A DNA stretch of 64,000 bases. Origin: Apostichopus japonicus. Lineage: Eukaryota > Echinodermata > Holothuroidea > Aspidochirotida > Stichopodidae. The notes under the pieces are model-generated. The model worked only from the letters and a program-made list of their open reading frames with translations, had not been told where the DNA came from and did no database searches. Of the stretch, positions 1 to 12,224 are shown piece by piece (positions within the stretch are counted from its first letter, which is position 1; every line of letters begins with the position of its first letter). The position numbers were made by a program, and so were the translations under genes. The stretch is from contig NC_092576.1 of the NCBI RefSeq assembly GCF_037975245.1, positions 1,004,501 through 1,068,500 of the forward strand, read 5' to 3'.

Positions 1-865
1 GATCAATGCCATACTTTGTGGATGGGAGGTCAATAATGAGTTGATGAACGCTAGTGATTCGGTGCTCATATCATGAATATTAATGAGGTCACAGGGTCAA
101 ATGTCAAAATCTTCAAATTGCAATAACTTGGCAACCACAGGTTGGAGTTTCTTCAAACTTGGTATTGTGATATTGGTACACCACCTTTACATGCTGATGG
201 GTCTTGCAATTGATATCCATATTTTTGAGGAGGCGTGGCTGAGCATGAGAATAGTAACAAGTTTGTATGCATAATAATTAGACAAAAGAATAATTGATCA
301 ATGTCATTCTTGGTGGGTGGTCCAGTATGATTAGATGAACCCTATTGATGTTGGTGCTCATTCATGAATATTAATGAGGTCACAGGGTCAAATGTCAAAC
401 TCTTCAAATTGCCATAACTAGACAATCATAAGTCACAGTTTCAGCAAACGTGAGTGTGTTATTGGTAGGTAGCCTACACATGGTGATGTGTGTTGCAATT
501 GATAACATGTGTATTTATGAGGTGTTGCTTTGCATTACTTAGATTACAAGTTTGTATGATTAATAACTTCACAAGGCAATTATTGATCATTACCATGTTT
601 AGTGAATAGGTGAACCTAATTTGTTTGTGGTGCTCATATCATGACCAATGATGAGTTTTCCGAGTGAGGTATTATATATCAAATTGCAGTTACTCATGTG
701 AAAATCATATGTTTTTAACTTCAAAATTGGATCAGTGATATTTGTAGATAACAGACACATACTGATGTGTGCTACAAATGGTTCATGCATATTTAAGAAG
801 GGCCCTGGCTAGCATTATTTTGGTAACAACAGTTTGTTCACATAACTTAAGGTAATGCTTCATCA
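1..865. repeat. Degenerate tandem repeat, about 285-bp period, three copies
   Basis: Three head-to-tail diverged copies start at 1, 296 and 585, each opening with GATCAATG or GATCATTA and closing with GTTTGTATG-like sequence. The first two copies share the block AATGAGGTCACAGGGTCAAA. Spacing is about 290 bp. A related sequence recurs near 51540-51960. No coding potential is visible. It precedes the first LNX exon and is therefore intronic. Confidence 0.7.
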
Positions 866-946
866 TTACATACTTGGAGTGTTCCCTCTTTATTAAATCA
901 ATGAACAAGGAACTATGAAATGTTTTCATTTTTCTTGTCTCGATAG

Positions 947-1137
947 GTTGGAGATATCATTCTAAGTGTCAGCGGAACAGATTTGACAGATCTGAGGCAC
1001 ACAGATGCTGTCAAGGTGTTGAAGGCTAGTGCCAGCGCCAAATCTATCAGTTTTCGTATTATCGAAGCCGATGAAAACGAAGGCGTAACCGGCGCAAGAT
1101 ACGCTCCTTCTTGGTTGACGTGGTTGGCCCTGCCTCC
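947..1137 (+). CDS. LNX: LNX-type E3 ligase, exon with end of PDZ3 and linker
   Basis: Internal exon between a CGATAG acceptor and a GTAAGT donor. It encodes the second half of a PDZ domain (VGDIILSVSGTDLTDL, then DAVKVLKA) followed by the linker YAPSWLTWLALPP. LNX1/LNX2 are RING-type ubiquitin ligases with four PDZ domains that bind and degrade Numb. In vertebrate LNX the PDZ3-PDZ4 linker carries the same PSWxxWLxLP signature, which is why I place this exon there. The exon ends in phase 2 (CC) and joins exactly in frame to the exon at 1749. RING, NPxY and PDZ1-2 parts must lie left of the window. The identification uses remembered family features and no search was run. The multi-PDZ assignment is secure, and LNX specifically is very likely. 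Confidence 0.85.
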
Positions 1138-1748
1138 GTAAGTCGCTTGTTTTGAAGTAATTTTGTGAAATTTATTACAATTTCTACGTTTCAAAGCATG
1201 ACTGAGGTAAGGCACAAGATTAATTTTTGAGTTATCTTGTAGCCCACCAGAACACACTTATTAACAGTGCAGCTTGTATTTCCATAACACTTTTTCACAT
1301 TTCAGCTCTTGTCTTCATATATATACCCAGGCATTCAGGGAGTTTCAATCAGACTATTATTTTCAATTAACAGTAGTACTGGATTATCTGGTTATATGAT
1401 ATTTGCATTGAAAATGTGCTGCTTAAAAAAAAAAAAAAATTAAAATTAAACAAATAATAAAATAAAATGTGCTTCTTGAAGTGAAACGTCTGTAAACATT
1501 TCTCCCTGAGGTCCAATACAACATGGCTTGCTAAATGTGTGTAAGTGTGGTTGTTCTCTTGTGGGGGACTCTATCAAAAGTATAGTATTTACCAGGGTGG
1601 GGGGGTGGTAGGTCAGTACAGATGACATTTCAAATGAAGACTTTTATTTTTTTATTTTTTATAATTATTTTGTTTTTCTTTTGCGACAAGATTTAACCAT
1701 GGCGTTGATTAAACGGTTTCCCTTGTCAAACTTTCCTTTTCTCTCTAG

Positions 1749-1907
1749 AAATATACAAAAGACGAAAAAGTTATCGTTGGACAAAGGGAGATTAAAAAGC
1801 CTGGGATTCAGTATTGTTGGGGGTAAAGACAGCACCCACGGACCACAACCCATCTTTGTGAAGACATTGGTACCAAATGGAGTGGCAGCTAAAAGTGGAA
1901 AACTCAA
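1749..1907 (+). CDS. LNX: LNX-type E3 ligase, exon with start of PDZ4
   Basis: Acceptor CTCTCTAG, donor AA|GTAAAA. The exon continues the frame of the previous one. It encodes a basic stretch ([17 protein letters not shown]) and then the PDZ carboxylate-binding loop LGFSIVGG, followed by [18 protein letters not shown], the typical strand and helix A of a class I-like PDZ domain. In LNX this is PDZ4, the last domain. The donor is weak (GTAAAA), but the phase match on both sides supports it. The apparent stop just after position 1908 is intronic. Confidence 0.85.
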
Positions 1908-2796
1908 GTAAAAATCATTCTTCTCTTCATGCTTCTGTGTTTAGCCTTATTGCCTCTCTGAAATTTGGGGTTCAGTTTAAAAAGGTACATTTTGCAATAA
2001 CAAAGTGAACTGCGGGACACGAGCTCATGATGTGTGCACTTTATTCGTTCATGAAGGATTTACTGTTCTTCTCTTCTAGTTTAAAAGCCCCTTGGTGAGT
2101 TGACTTAGATACCTTTTTTCATTCTATGGGGGAGGGGGGGGGGGGGAAGCAGGGAAGAAAGTATAATAGGTCCCATAATCCCATAGGTCATTAACCGGAA
2201 TAATTATGTTTTTCATTTCAAATCGTGATTGAAGTAAAAGTAAAACATTTTTCCTTTTTTTCTTTTCTTCAATTTTAATTATATTTTGTAAAAAAAGTAG
2301 TTTGTTATATTACCATGAGAAGTGTCCAGGCTATGAGAAGTTCATTGAAATATAAAAATTCTCCCTACTGGCCTGGGAGCCACAATCAAGCTATCTTCTT
2401 TAAATATCAATTCCCAATGCAAAAGTGTACTAGAAAAAAACTAATTCCATGGAAGGTTCCATTCAACAACACTAAGAATGTTGCTATCCCTATACCTCTA
2501 TAATAATAATTATAGAACATCATTTTTATATAGCGCCAAACAAACTATGAAATAATTCTCAAGCTGCTTCTCTATGAGAATCTTGTTTTGAAAGCCAATC
2601 AGTTGCAGGTCAGGCTCTTCAGTGGCATCCCCATCGTAGGATGAAAGGCTCTGGGTTTTTGTATTGGACTGTACAGTCAACGTAGTAGTAAGATTGTGAC
2701 TCTAGGTTAGTAGGGAGAATTTTATAATGCTGGTACCCCTCACCTGTATACAGTGCTCTCTCTCTATCATGCTTGCAAGCAAACCTGTCGCATGAT

Positions 2797-3160
2797 TACA
2801 ACAGCACAGATACAACAGCGAGTGGAATTTTCCGTAAGTAGCAGCACAGGTACAAAAGCGAGTGGAATTTTCCATAAGTAACGGCACGGGTACAAAAGGG
2901 AGTGGAATTTTCCATAAGTGACAGCAAGGGTACAAGAGCGAGTGGAATTTTCGGTAAGTAACAGCACAGGTACAAGAGCGAGTGGGAACTTCCGTAAGTA
3001 ACAGCACGGGTACAAGAGCAAGTGGAATTTTCCACAAGTAAAAACACAGATACAAGAGCGCGTGGAATTTGCTGTAAGTAACAGCACAGGTACAAGAGGG
3101 AGTGGAATTTGCTGTTAGTAACAGCACAGGTACAAGAGCGAGTGGAATTTTAAGTATGAG
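2797..3160. repeat. 40-bp minisatellite in last LNX intron, about nine copies
   Basis: Roughly nine tandem copies of a 40-bp unit built around AGCGAGTGGAATTTTCC followed by GTAAGTAACAGCAC. Four copies contain the perfect 5' splice-site consensus GTAAGTA, at 2834, 2954, 2994 and 3074. Because 40 is not a multiple of three, long open frames arise on the - strand in all three frames. These are repeat artefacts. The array ends 60 bp before the last LNX exon. Confidence 0.9.
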
Positions 3161-3223
3161 AATAAGTGCTAGTAGTACCTTAACTCTTTCATGAGCATCC
3201 ATTTCTTTCTTCTCTCATCTCAG

Positions 3224-3359
3224 GTGTGGAGATCAGGTCATGGAGGTCAACGGACAGTCCCTCCGTAGTTCCACTCACAGCGCAGCAGTTTCGGTGCTGA
3301 AACAGGTCAGTCAAACAGCAGAACTACTGATCATCAGCTGGCCGGGAACTGTTGTCTGA
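3224..3359 (+). CDS. LNX: LNX-type E3 ligase, terminal coding exon (end of PDZ4)
   Basis: Acceptor TCTCATCTCAG. The first base completes a lysine codon from the previous exon, giving CGDQVMEVNGQSL, the PDZ motif GDxILxVNG, then helix B and the final strand. The reading frame stops (TGA 3357-3359) directly after ISWPGTVV. Vertebrate LNX proteins also terminate a few residues after a final SWPGT, so both the end of the domain and the end of the protein match the family. PDZ4 is complete and shows no frameshift. A first polyadenylation signal (AATAAA) lies 20 bases after the stop at 3379, and others follow at 4197, 5406 and 6213. Confidence 0.9.
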
Positions 3360-5503
3360 CCTCGAAGGTGTTACTGCAAATAAAAGAGAGATAAAAACTA
3401 CAATTTGATGAGTAAGCATGTAAAGTGCCTTGTACTTCTTCCAGGAATCTAGATTACAACGTCAAGCAGTCGATGCAATCGTTGTCTGTAGCGACGGACA
3501 AGGTTTGGAAAGGTCCAGTCTTCGTCCTCCCACATACTTGAGATATCTACAACATCATCAAAGGCAGTGGTTACCTTGACAACAACTTTCTCTGTGGATC
3601 ATTGCTGGTTATGTTCTACCGGCAAATGATGCCTGGGATCAAATATTAGAAGGGATGAAATATGGAAGACCTAGAAATAAGAAGAAGGGATGAAATAAGG
3701 AAGACCTAGAAATAAGAAGAAGGGATGAAATAAGGAAGACCTAGAAATAAGGAAGAAGGGATCAAACAATGAAGAAGAAATATTTCTTGTGGAGAACGGG
3801 CCAAAAGAGTTTTTAGTCGTCTTGTGATGTTAATCATGATGAACTGTTGTCGTTTGGAAAGAAGAATCAGAGTGGATGATAACTTACACACTCTCCAATT
3901 GGTTTATTAGTCTTCCCAGAGCATGTGCAGATTGATATCAGCACAGTATTTAACATACAGTGTATTTTGGATGTTTTGGTGTGTGTGAACAATTTTTTAT
4001 ATTTTTTTTTGTAGAAATACAAAAGTTGATATATTTCAGTATTCATTCTGTTGATGATAAATTTTTTTGACAGAACAACAACCTCAGAATGGTAAAATAT
4101 GAAGGTATTCAGTCTAAGTCAGTTTTTTTTTTGGCCACATCTTTTGAAAAACTGTTTGATTAGTATGATTAATGTTGTTTTCTTGTGTTATCTGGAAATA
4201 AAAGCTATACCTCACCAAACCTAAGTATGCAACTGGATCTCCCCAACTGCAGTGTATTCAGTAGGTAGTGCAGGAGGGATGCCATAATTTAAGTAATGCA
4301 ATCAGCCGAATTATGAACCAAAGCTTTAAAGCTGCTTTCGCTTTGTCTGTGTTACGTGTTGATGTTGTCGTAAACATGCTAGCATTGGTAGATCTTTCAG
4401 TTTTGTCAAACTGGCAGTGTATGCTTCCGTGGTAAATAGGTGTAATAGCCTACTTCTTTTATCCTAAAACACAATTCATAACATAAAACTCGGTACTGCC
4501 ATGATTGTTCAACTTGTTCACAGCTGTTGGTTACTCAAACCCTTGTCAGTCTGAATGGACCTCATAGCAGTATTTTATTGTCTCACATTCTTAAGGTAAA
4601 CATTCATTGAGCTGGTTTCGTTCGTGAGAGTCTAACCCTTCCACATTTTTTGGTGGTCAGTGGAAGAAAGATCGTAAACAAACGGGGTGCCACAAATGTG
4701 AGCAAACTCGACAGAGGGCGCTATCACATCCATACTATCGAATTATGCAAAACTTGGCATTCGAGCTGTTTCTGTATCATCGACATGGAATTACCCCGCA
4801 GTGGCGTAGCGGTGCCATGAGTTGATCGATAGAAAGTATACAGTAGTTAGATCTGAAGAACGGGTCTATTTAAAAATATGTATCGATCCCAAACTGTCAT
4901 TTTAAAATGTGTGTTTTCTAAAACAATGTTTTTTGGTTCAGGCAATACTGCCCAAGTGAAAACCTCGAGTAAATAATCCTGCTTGTCTGCAAACATTTTT
5001 GAGCACTTGCACGCGATGGTGTAACTTTGGTTTAAGAGATCTGTAAACACCTCACGCATTAGGACCGCTACAACAGCGCCCTCTGTTAAAATACTTGGCA
5101 GGCTCATTATTTCTCACCTGTAACGGGAAGTCGGCCATCATAGACATCTCTGTCATTTAATTATGTGATTTGTTATGGTTGCGTTTTGCTTACTGTTTTA
5201 AAGATTGGATCATTTACTGGAAGGAAGGTACTTCTAATGGACGTGTGTTTTCTATCTCCTCATGTAACTTTTAGAAAGTTTTTAAGCAAAGCAACCCAGC
5301 TTTGTAACTTGTTCTTTTCTTATTCCTTATTGTCATGTTCTTCAGCTAAAGCTACTCAAAACCCTCTTTGTTATTTGCTCGATTTGATAGTCTCTGCTAT
5401 GACCCAATAAAAATGAACTGCACTGCCATAATTGTTAAAAGGTTACTAGATTTAACTCTTGGTTATTTCTGTTAAAGTAAAATCAAAATGATGACCATTG
5501 CTT

Positions 5504-5538
<35 letters not shown>

Positions 5539-8087
5539 TTCAATTTTTGAGAAAGCATAACATGTTTGCTACTAAGAAGTGTATCAGATCACAAACACAT
5601 GTTAACAATGGTGCTGAAAGTTGAGAGAAGACCTATTTGGCAGCGAGTGGAAGTGTATTCTTTGACTAGAAAAATTCAGAAGAGAAATGAAAACATATTT
5701 TGATTCAAATAAGGTTGGTATAAATTAAGCTGATATGATAGCTTTCTTGTGACATTTAGTTTTTGTTCTATCGTTATTTTAGGTGTTTTTTTCTTCTTAT
5801 TTTTGAAGACACTTCTGCGTAGAAGACACTCGACAATAGTTCCCCAACCAAAGAAGTTTTCTTTTTATTACAGCTTTTTTTTAACCCCATTTATTCGTAT
5901 CTTGTTAGAAGTTAGAAACGAGAATGAATTGTCATTTTCTTTGAAACAGGTTTAGTGCAACTTTAAATTCATAAATATTATAGTGTTTGTTATGTAAATA
6001 GCATTGTGATAAAATTCAATTTATGAAATAGTGGATATTTGTGTGTATATTTAAAAACATTTACATTTATGTAAAAGTGATGTAACAGTGTATGGACTCC
6101 TTTCTTCTAGATCTACAATTTTTATTCTTAAGTTCACGGATAGCTTCTTTCCTTTATACTTGTTTGATATAAATTGATAGGACATATTTGTTGTAGCTCT
6201 TGAATATTCAGCAATAAAGAACCATGGTACAGGAAGTACGTTGACTTTTCATAAAACAATATTTTACTCGATTAAAAAACAGAAAGTTGTTTCTTTAAAG
6301 TACTACAGACACCTAGCCAAATTTGCCACATATTCAGTACATTTGTTGTGTGTGATAATCGCATTAAAAATCTGTTGAAATATGTCGATAAGCTTTTTTA
6401 TCGTTTCCAAGATATACACATTTGAAAGTTTGGTAAATTCTGGGGAAACTCATTAAACATGTGCAAACTATGACATGGGGTGTTGTGCTCATCCAAATTT
6501 CTTATTTTAGGCATTAAAAAGTTAACCCGTAATTACAAGCCCACATATATCATTTGAATAATGTGATGTTCCTCTTTTCAAAGAAGACAATCAAATTTTC
6601 AAAATATCACACTGAGGTCAGTGACCTTGAAAGGAAGGTTGTGAAAACAAAAGGATAAAATAACAGAAATTTAGGCAGTCATTCCCATTTACATCATCAA
6701 TACTCATAATACTCGTTCACTTTTTCTTTTCTAAATATTTTTATGATTTTATGACATATAAAAAAATAATACAATGAATTAGAAACTGGAAACAGCTTGA
6801 TTTGGTTTCAGGAATGAAGTTTTCCAAGCAACATTAAAAAACAGGAAAATATGTGAAATCACTCAAACCAGGAAGTATTGTCTCCACTAAGTCATAGGGA
6901 CGTTAAAATGCCTTTGCAAAGTGGCCAAATTGTCTACACAAATGACTGATTCATGGAGAGTATTTAAACACAGAACCTAAAATATTGGACACCACACAAT
7001 ATTTTAGATTTGTGAAACCTTGAAGTAAGACGTGTGCACCATTTACACACCAATATCTTTCAACTTTCATCACAACCTTTTTTGTTCTAATGTCTTTGGA
7101 TTTGAAAATAACCCTGCAAACACACACACACTCACAAATTGTCTATCTAGATCTGTGGTAACTTGGCACAATTGTGTAAAAATTGGGGGGAAAAACACTC
7201 GCAGTTACGAATAATTCTTGGTTTCCAATGTCGTATGCTCCATTAGAGGTAGTCCATGTCAACATATATGTCTTTAGTAACATGCCATTTTATTAAGTCT
7301 TTTAATTGTGATGTTAGAAAATATGATAGAAGTTGGTTTGATCCGCTTCTCAGCTTGCCGTGGTAACAGAGTAATAGTCGACATGTCTCAATAAAGTGTG
7401 CTAACAAGTTAAAAAATTACAAAATATGAAAAAAATGAAGAAAGTCTGACCAAATCCTTTAGCCTTAAAACAATTTTGCCTTCACATAGTACTCCCTTCA
7501 AAGGTGATATTCTTGTTCGTGAAAAAAAAAGGAAACTTTCTTTTTGAGAGCTTGTCTGCAACTATAACTTTGTGCTTGCTTTGTATGGAGATGAACAAGT
7601 TTGTCAAAAAGTGTTTCTTTACTTCTTTTCCATATTTTCATTGATTTTGCATTCATAGGGCATTGTTCAATAGTAGAGACATACAATCTAGATTAGAATA
7701 TCGGAAAATATACAATTTCCAATTTATGCAAAATTTCATGCACAGTAAGATTTTTAAATGACTGATATTTTCTATTTAAGCTTCTGATTTAGTTGTGCAC
7801 ATCAATTAACTCATTTAACTACAGTAAACAAGATTGGTAAACAAACTTGTGGTCACCGAGCTAAGTTGTCTTTTCTTTTTTATTGTGAAATTTATCATTT
7901 TTGGGGTATCAAATAAGCTGTTGCCTTAACAACCGAATATTATAACTTATTCCAAGCTATCAGCTCAGTATTCTCAAGTCTTTTGATACGGGTAATACTC
8001 ACTTGGTGTAAACCTCTGATATCTAAATCGGGGATCCACTGACTTTTTTGCAGATTGTGAACTGTCTAGAATCCTTGTAATAGTACT
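3360..8087 (+). other. LNX 3'UTR and downstream non-coding DNA
   Basis: No credible coding exon is seen. The transcript could end at any of the AATAAA signals at 3379, 4197, 5406 or 6213, so the 3'UTR may be short or up to about 2.9 kb. The stretch is AT-rich, with a T-run near 5510-5533 and a 35-bp minisatellite at 3651-3768. A pair of inverted ACAGAGGGCGCT motifs (about 4710 and 5075) suggests a small decayed inverted-repeat element. Open frames here are short and lack splice context or motifs. Confidence 0.5.
3651..3768. repeat. 35-bp minisatellite, about 3.3 copies
   Basis: Consecutive near-identical copies of a purine-rich 35-bp unit (GGGATGAAATAAGGAAGACC followed by TAGAAATAAGAAGAA) starting at 3651. 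The last copy decays after 3750. It lies just downstream of the LNX stop and may be in the 3'UTR. Confidence 0.85.
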
Positions 8088-8610
8088 ACATTGTCCTGAT
8101 AGTTTACAGAGAGGTAGTGCGCTATCTTTGCCTGTCAGTGAAAAAGATGGTATGGGTTGTGATTGTCCTGGAAGTTTAGAGAGAGACAGTCTGCAAACTA
8201 TACATGCCTGTCAGCGATGAAGATGTTATGGGTTGTGATTGTCCTGAAAGTTGAGAGAGAGTCAGTCTGCAAACTATATATGCCTGTCAGCGAAGAAGAT
8301 GGTATGGGTTGTGATTGTCCTGAAAGTTTAGAGAGAGACAATCTGCAAACTATCTTCGCCTGTCAGCGATGAAGAGGGTATGGGTTGTGATTGTCCTGAA
8401 AGTTGAGAGAGAGTCAGTCTGCAAACTATATATGCCTGTCAGCGAAGAAGATGGTATGGGTTGTGATTGTCCTGGAAGTTTAGAGAGAGTCAGTCTGCAA
8501 ACTATACATGCCTGTCAGCGATGAAGATGTTATGGGTTGTGATTGTCCTGAAAGTTGAGAGAGAGGCAGTCTGCAAACTATATATGCCTGTCAGTGAAGA
8601 AGATGGTATG
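8075..8610. repeat. 76-bp minisatellite, about seven copies
   Basis: The motif TATGGGTTGTGATTGTCCTG recurs at exactly 76-bp spacing (8151, 8227, 8303, 8379, 8455, 8531, and a variant at 8607), with a diverged first copy before 8151. Each unit also contains GAGAGAGTCAGTCTGC and ATGCCTGTCAGCG. Two subtypes alternate (GAAGTTTAGAG and AAAGTTGAGAG), suggesting expansion as a dimer. Short open frames across it are by-products. Confidence 0.92.
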
Positions 8611-9753
8611 TGTTTTGGCAATATAATGCCGATGGTTTGTCCTATGACCATTTTACTTGGCTCGGACAGTTTCACCTGGGTCAATAATTTGAAATATTCA
8701 AAACTTTTGAATGGGTATGATAGGATGCTTCAAAGGATACGTCACCCAAGGTAGAACCTTGAGCATGAAAAACTCCAATGGTAATTCTGACATAAATTAA
8801 TGGGATTACCAGATAAGATATACTCGGAAAATAGAGGGCAGCCTAAATCTGGTGGGTAAATCTTAACTACTGCTGGATTGGATGGGTGGATGGGATAGCA
8901 TATGTGGGTAGAGTTAAAAGAGTTTATGGGAAGGAGGAACAGGGTAGGATTGGCTACATGACCCAGAGATTAGGTTGGTGGGGGCGGGGGGAAGGGGGTT
9001 GGGGGGTTAAGGTTGGTGGCGTCCAATATTCTACCATTTTTCTGTTTGTGTGTGTGCAAGTCTCTGTGTGTTTGTCTGTGGAGTGTCTTTTGTTTCTGTT
9101 GTTTTCTCTGTGCACAGATGTTCTCATTTAATTTGTACATTGTTCTTTATACAGAGCAGTGGTTGTATTCTGATTTCTGATACACCAATTATTTCATTCA
9201 TGTTGGTCTGAGTACTACAATGTAAATAAATGTGCAATCAATTTTGATGAAAACTAACTGAAGTATTCTTTTATTTATCTTTTTATTTTTTTTATTTTTT
9301 TTATTTATGTGATCTTTTTAATGTATTTATGTTTTCTTTTTAATTAATTAATAATTTGTTTATTTATTATCTGTGGGTTATGATGCTGTGCAGAAAGGAG
9401 CACAGCAACATTTATTGTAGCCATCCTTGCCCCCCCCCCCCCAACAAATACATTCGTGGGAGCTCAGCCCCCTTCCCCACCCCCAGCAGCAGACATAAGA
9501 TAACCAAACGTATATACAGAACAAAATATACAGTGTGTGCGTTACAACAGTATAAAGTTATTCAACATCGTTCAAAAGTTGCAAAATATTGCACCATTTC
9601 GCTTTTAAGAACTGTGCACTTTACCCAACCCTTCTCAAAGTGGAGGGGCCACCAATTCCTTTAGAAGCCTCTTCCTGGACGACATAGCATCTAAACCCCC
9701 CCCCCCCGCCCAACTCATCCCCCATCTCTGCCCTACCCTGTGTAGAAGAAGTA
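8611..9753. other. Non-coding spacer with homopolymer tracts
   Basis: Nothing gene-like was found. The stretch has a G-rich segment at 8980-9010, T/A-rich low-complexity DNA at 9260-9360, and poly-C runs near 9430 and 9700 just before the hAT element. Confidence 0.5.
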
Positions 9754-9761
9754 GTGGTAGT

Positions 9762-11015
9762 CAGGGCCGTCTTAACGCATGGGCCCACTGGGCCCTGGCC
9801 CAGGGCCCCGCGATGTCAGGGGCCCCCGCAATCACAGTAACCCCGTGTCTTAATCTGGGAGGAAAACTTATTGAATAGGCCATTATGCCTGATTGAATTC
9901 GATACTTGACAACTTGTGACGAGAGTTGGTGAAACACTTGAGAGTTTGACATTAAATATTCAAATCTGAGTTGGCAACCCTGGAATATACAATGCCCCGA
10001 AGGCTTACACAGAGAAACTGTTACTCCGTAACTATAAGAAAGAGGAAATTGCCTCAGCCACGAAAGGCATAAAATTTGAAAACCGTGGGCAATACCTCAC
10101 TACCAAACCTAAACAAAAGTAACCACCACTTGTGTTCAAGCTCACCTTTACACCCCATATCAAAACCACGCATTTGAAAAAAAACACTTTAGAAACATTG
10201 GCACTTAATCTCGCAACACGCAACAATTATCCAAACTGTTTCCAAAAGAACCGATTCTAGCCTACAATAGGGCCCAAAATCTCAAAGATTTACTTGTTAA
10301 CTCAAGGTTTCGTACTAACGAAGAATCAGCTGACTCTCAAGGTTCACACGAAGCTCTTTTAGATGCTCTTATAGCTGCACCATGAGTCCATAAAAACTTG
10401 TGCACAGAAAATAGATGCATTTTGAGAATGAGACGCCCAGGCCGAATATAAAATATTCAAAGGCTACTACTGATGAAGCTCCTCCTATGAAGTTTGAAAG
10501 CAGAAACCGGTCTAGTTGGTCATAAGAACCTACGCTAGTCTCTCCTACTATTAACAGTACACTCAATTCACCTAATAGGTGCAATTATGTATCACCATGA
10601 GGAGCATGCTATAAGTTCATTTTCCTCGGGCCCTCCCTTAAAAATACTTCATGTTCTTGGCGACTACGTTGCGTTAAATAGTGTAAAACCGCCTGCACCT
10701 CCCTCTCAGTTGAAAGACTCAACACAAGGGTGTTACAAATGGTAAGTCCAGTATTGTTAGGGAAGGGATGGAGGGCAACTCGAAGATTTCTCTTCTATAA
10801 TGTATTTCATATTTTAGATATATCACGTATGTTATTCAGCTAAAGTTTTATGCTTTATGCGCGACATAGGGAGGGGTGGTAAATGCAGGCATGTCTATGC
10901 TTGAGCGATTGTCAAGGATGTCAATTTTTCACGCAACTTTTTGCGAACTCACTTGATTGATGGGCCCCGCTCCATTGCCGGGCCCAGGGCCCGGTGATCA
11001 CTTAAGACGGCCCTG
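9762..11015. mobile_element. Non-autonomous hAT-type DNA transposon, complete
   Basis: The ends are inverted repeats: CAGGGCCGTCTTAA on the left and TTAAGACGGCCCTG on the right, a perfect 14-bp match, followed inward by GGGCCC-rich inverted sequence. The element is flanked by the identical 8-bp direct repeat GTGGTAGT at 9754-9761 and 11016-11023. An 8-bp target duplication and CAGGG termini are hallmarks of the hAT superfamily. The 1254-bp interior encodes no transposase that I can recognise. It instead contains a decayed Penelope-type reverse transcriptase piece. Confidence 0.9.
10130..10540 (+). pseudogene. Penelope-like retroelement remnant inside the hAT element
   Basis: Read with frameshifts, this stretch gives FTPHIKTTHLKK, KHWHLIS and then LFPKEPILAYNRAQNLKDLL, the conserved thumb-region signature of Penelope-like reverse transcriptases (pattern PxxAYxRxxNLKDLLVxSxF). 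A weak LRMR string resembling the GIY-YIG region follows near 10420. Stops and frame changes show it is dead. About 60 bases further on, CTGATGA, a short hairpin and GAAA occur, similar to the hammerhead-like motif after the other Penelope copy at 40317. Confidence 0.6.
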
Positions 11016-11879
11016 GTGGTAGTGCAAGTGTGTGCAGTAGTAGTTCATCTGAGATCTGAAACCTTAGTATGTCACATTCGTGAATGAAGAGCAAAGAGTT
11101 CTGTTTTCCCCGTACATGTAAATCACACAAATTACTATCGGTTTGTGTGTATTTTTCACAATCATTATTGTTCCCAAGCCTGTCACGACTGTCTATATAT
11201 GAAGTGAATTTTGGCTTGTTATTACTGCAATGTTCTCAAATGCTGGCTGAGTTGAAGGAGCACAACGGGTTGTATTGTGATGGAAGGAGTTTTGGAAAGG
11301 CAAATACACAGGTCCAGGTATAAGGTGGGGGTTGGGGCGTTCAACTCCTCCCCATTTTCAACCCCAGCAACAACAAAAACTCAACTTAGAATTATTAGTA
11401 CAACTTTACATTTAGAACCTTACGTATAGCCTAAATATGCCTCAGAATTCAGGGTTTACATCTAAAATTTCCACTTATTTCGGAGGGGGGGTCCCCTAAC
11501 CCCTCTCTTAGTTGGATATAGGCTTCAACGATTATAAAAAAACTGACTGGGATCAATAGCTCCACTGGATTGCTGTGAAAACTTCCAAATGCAAGCCTGA
11601 GAGAATATATTTCTTATGGGAAATACAGATATCTAAAGCTAAGGATATCTCTACTTCACATAATATATTTCTGGCTTAAGTAAAAAAAATATATAAAAAA
11701 ATCATGGAATTGTGAGCCACATACTTCTCAATGTATGTGTATGCGAAATGGAAGAGAAAAGAATCTTTAACATGTTAATATAAAAAATTTAAAAAAAGTT
11801 GATAACACGAGTCAGGTTGTTGCTGCACGATCTGTACGGTCTGAAAGTATACATACGTACTGCAGTAGGTCACGCAAAG

Positions 11880-12219
11880 GCATTGAAGACTCGCCCCAAA
11901 CCGCGTGCCGCGCTCGGAAAAAGTAAACATTCCGTTGCTTGCAAATGACGTTTTCTTCTTGTCGCTACAAAATGCAGACAGTAATGAAACGTGATACCTT
12001 GTTATCTTTTATCTAGACCTGAGATGTCCTTGCGCCTGTGTTGTGGGTATTGACCGTAGCTGTATGTATTGACTGAACACTTTGTCTAATTACCGAAGTT
12101 AGCAAGCAGTGTGTGTATTTTCTGGGATGGATGATGGTGTCTAACACTTCTGTTACACCTCATTCGAAACTAGGTCAGATTACCGGTATGAGACGTTTCT
12201 TTGTGCGCGAGTGTTCACA
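11880..12219 (+). repeat. Inverted duplicate of 33513-33843
   Basis: Starts with CATTGAAGACTCGCCCCAAA and ends near TTTGTGCGCGAGTGTTCACA. The reverse complement of 33513-33843 matches over most of the length, including AAATGCAGACAGTAATGAAA, GATACCTTGTTATCTTT and TCTGTTACACCTCATTCGAA, with scattered substitutions and small indels. It could be a dispersed repeat or a duplicated promoter/first exon. Confidence 0.85.
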
Positions 12220-12224
12220 CCACT

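Noticed and set aside
2702-3202. Three overlapping long - strand frames rich in LLYPC/ALVPV
   Set aside because: They are translations of the 40-bp minisatellite in three frames, not genes.
8163-8754. Open frames across the 76-bp repeat
   Set aside because: Repeat by-products that change frame at every copy.
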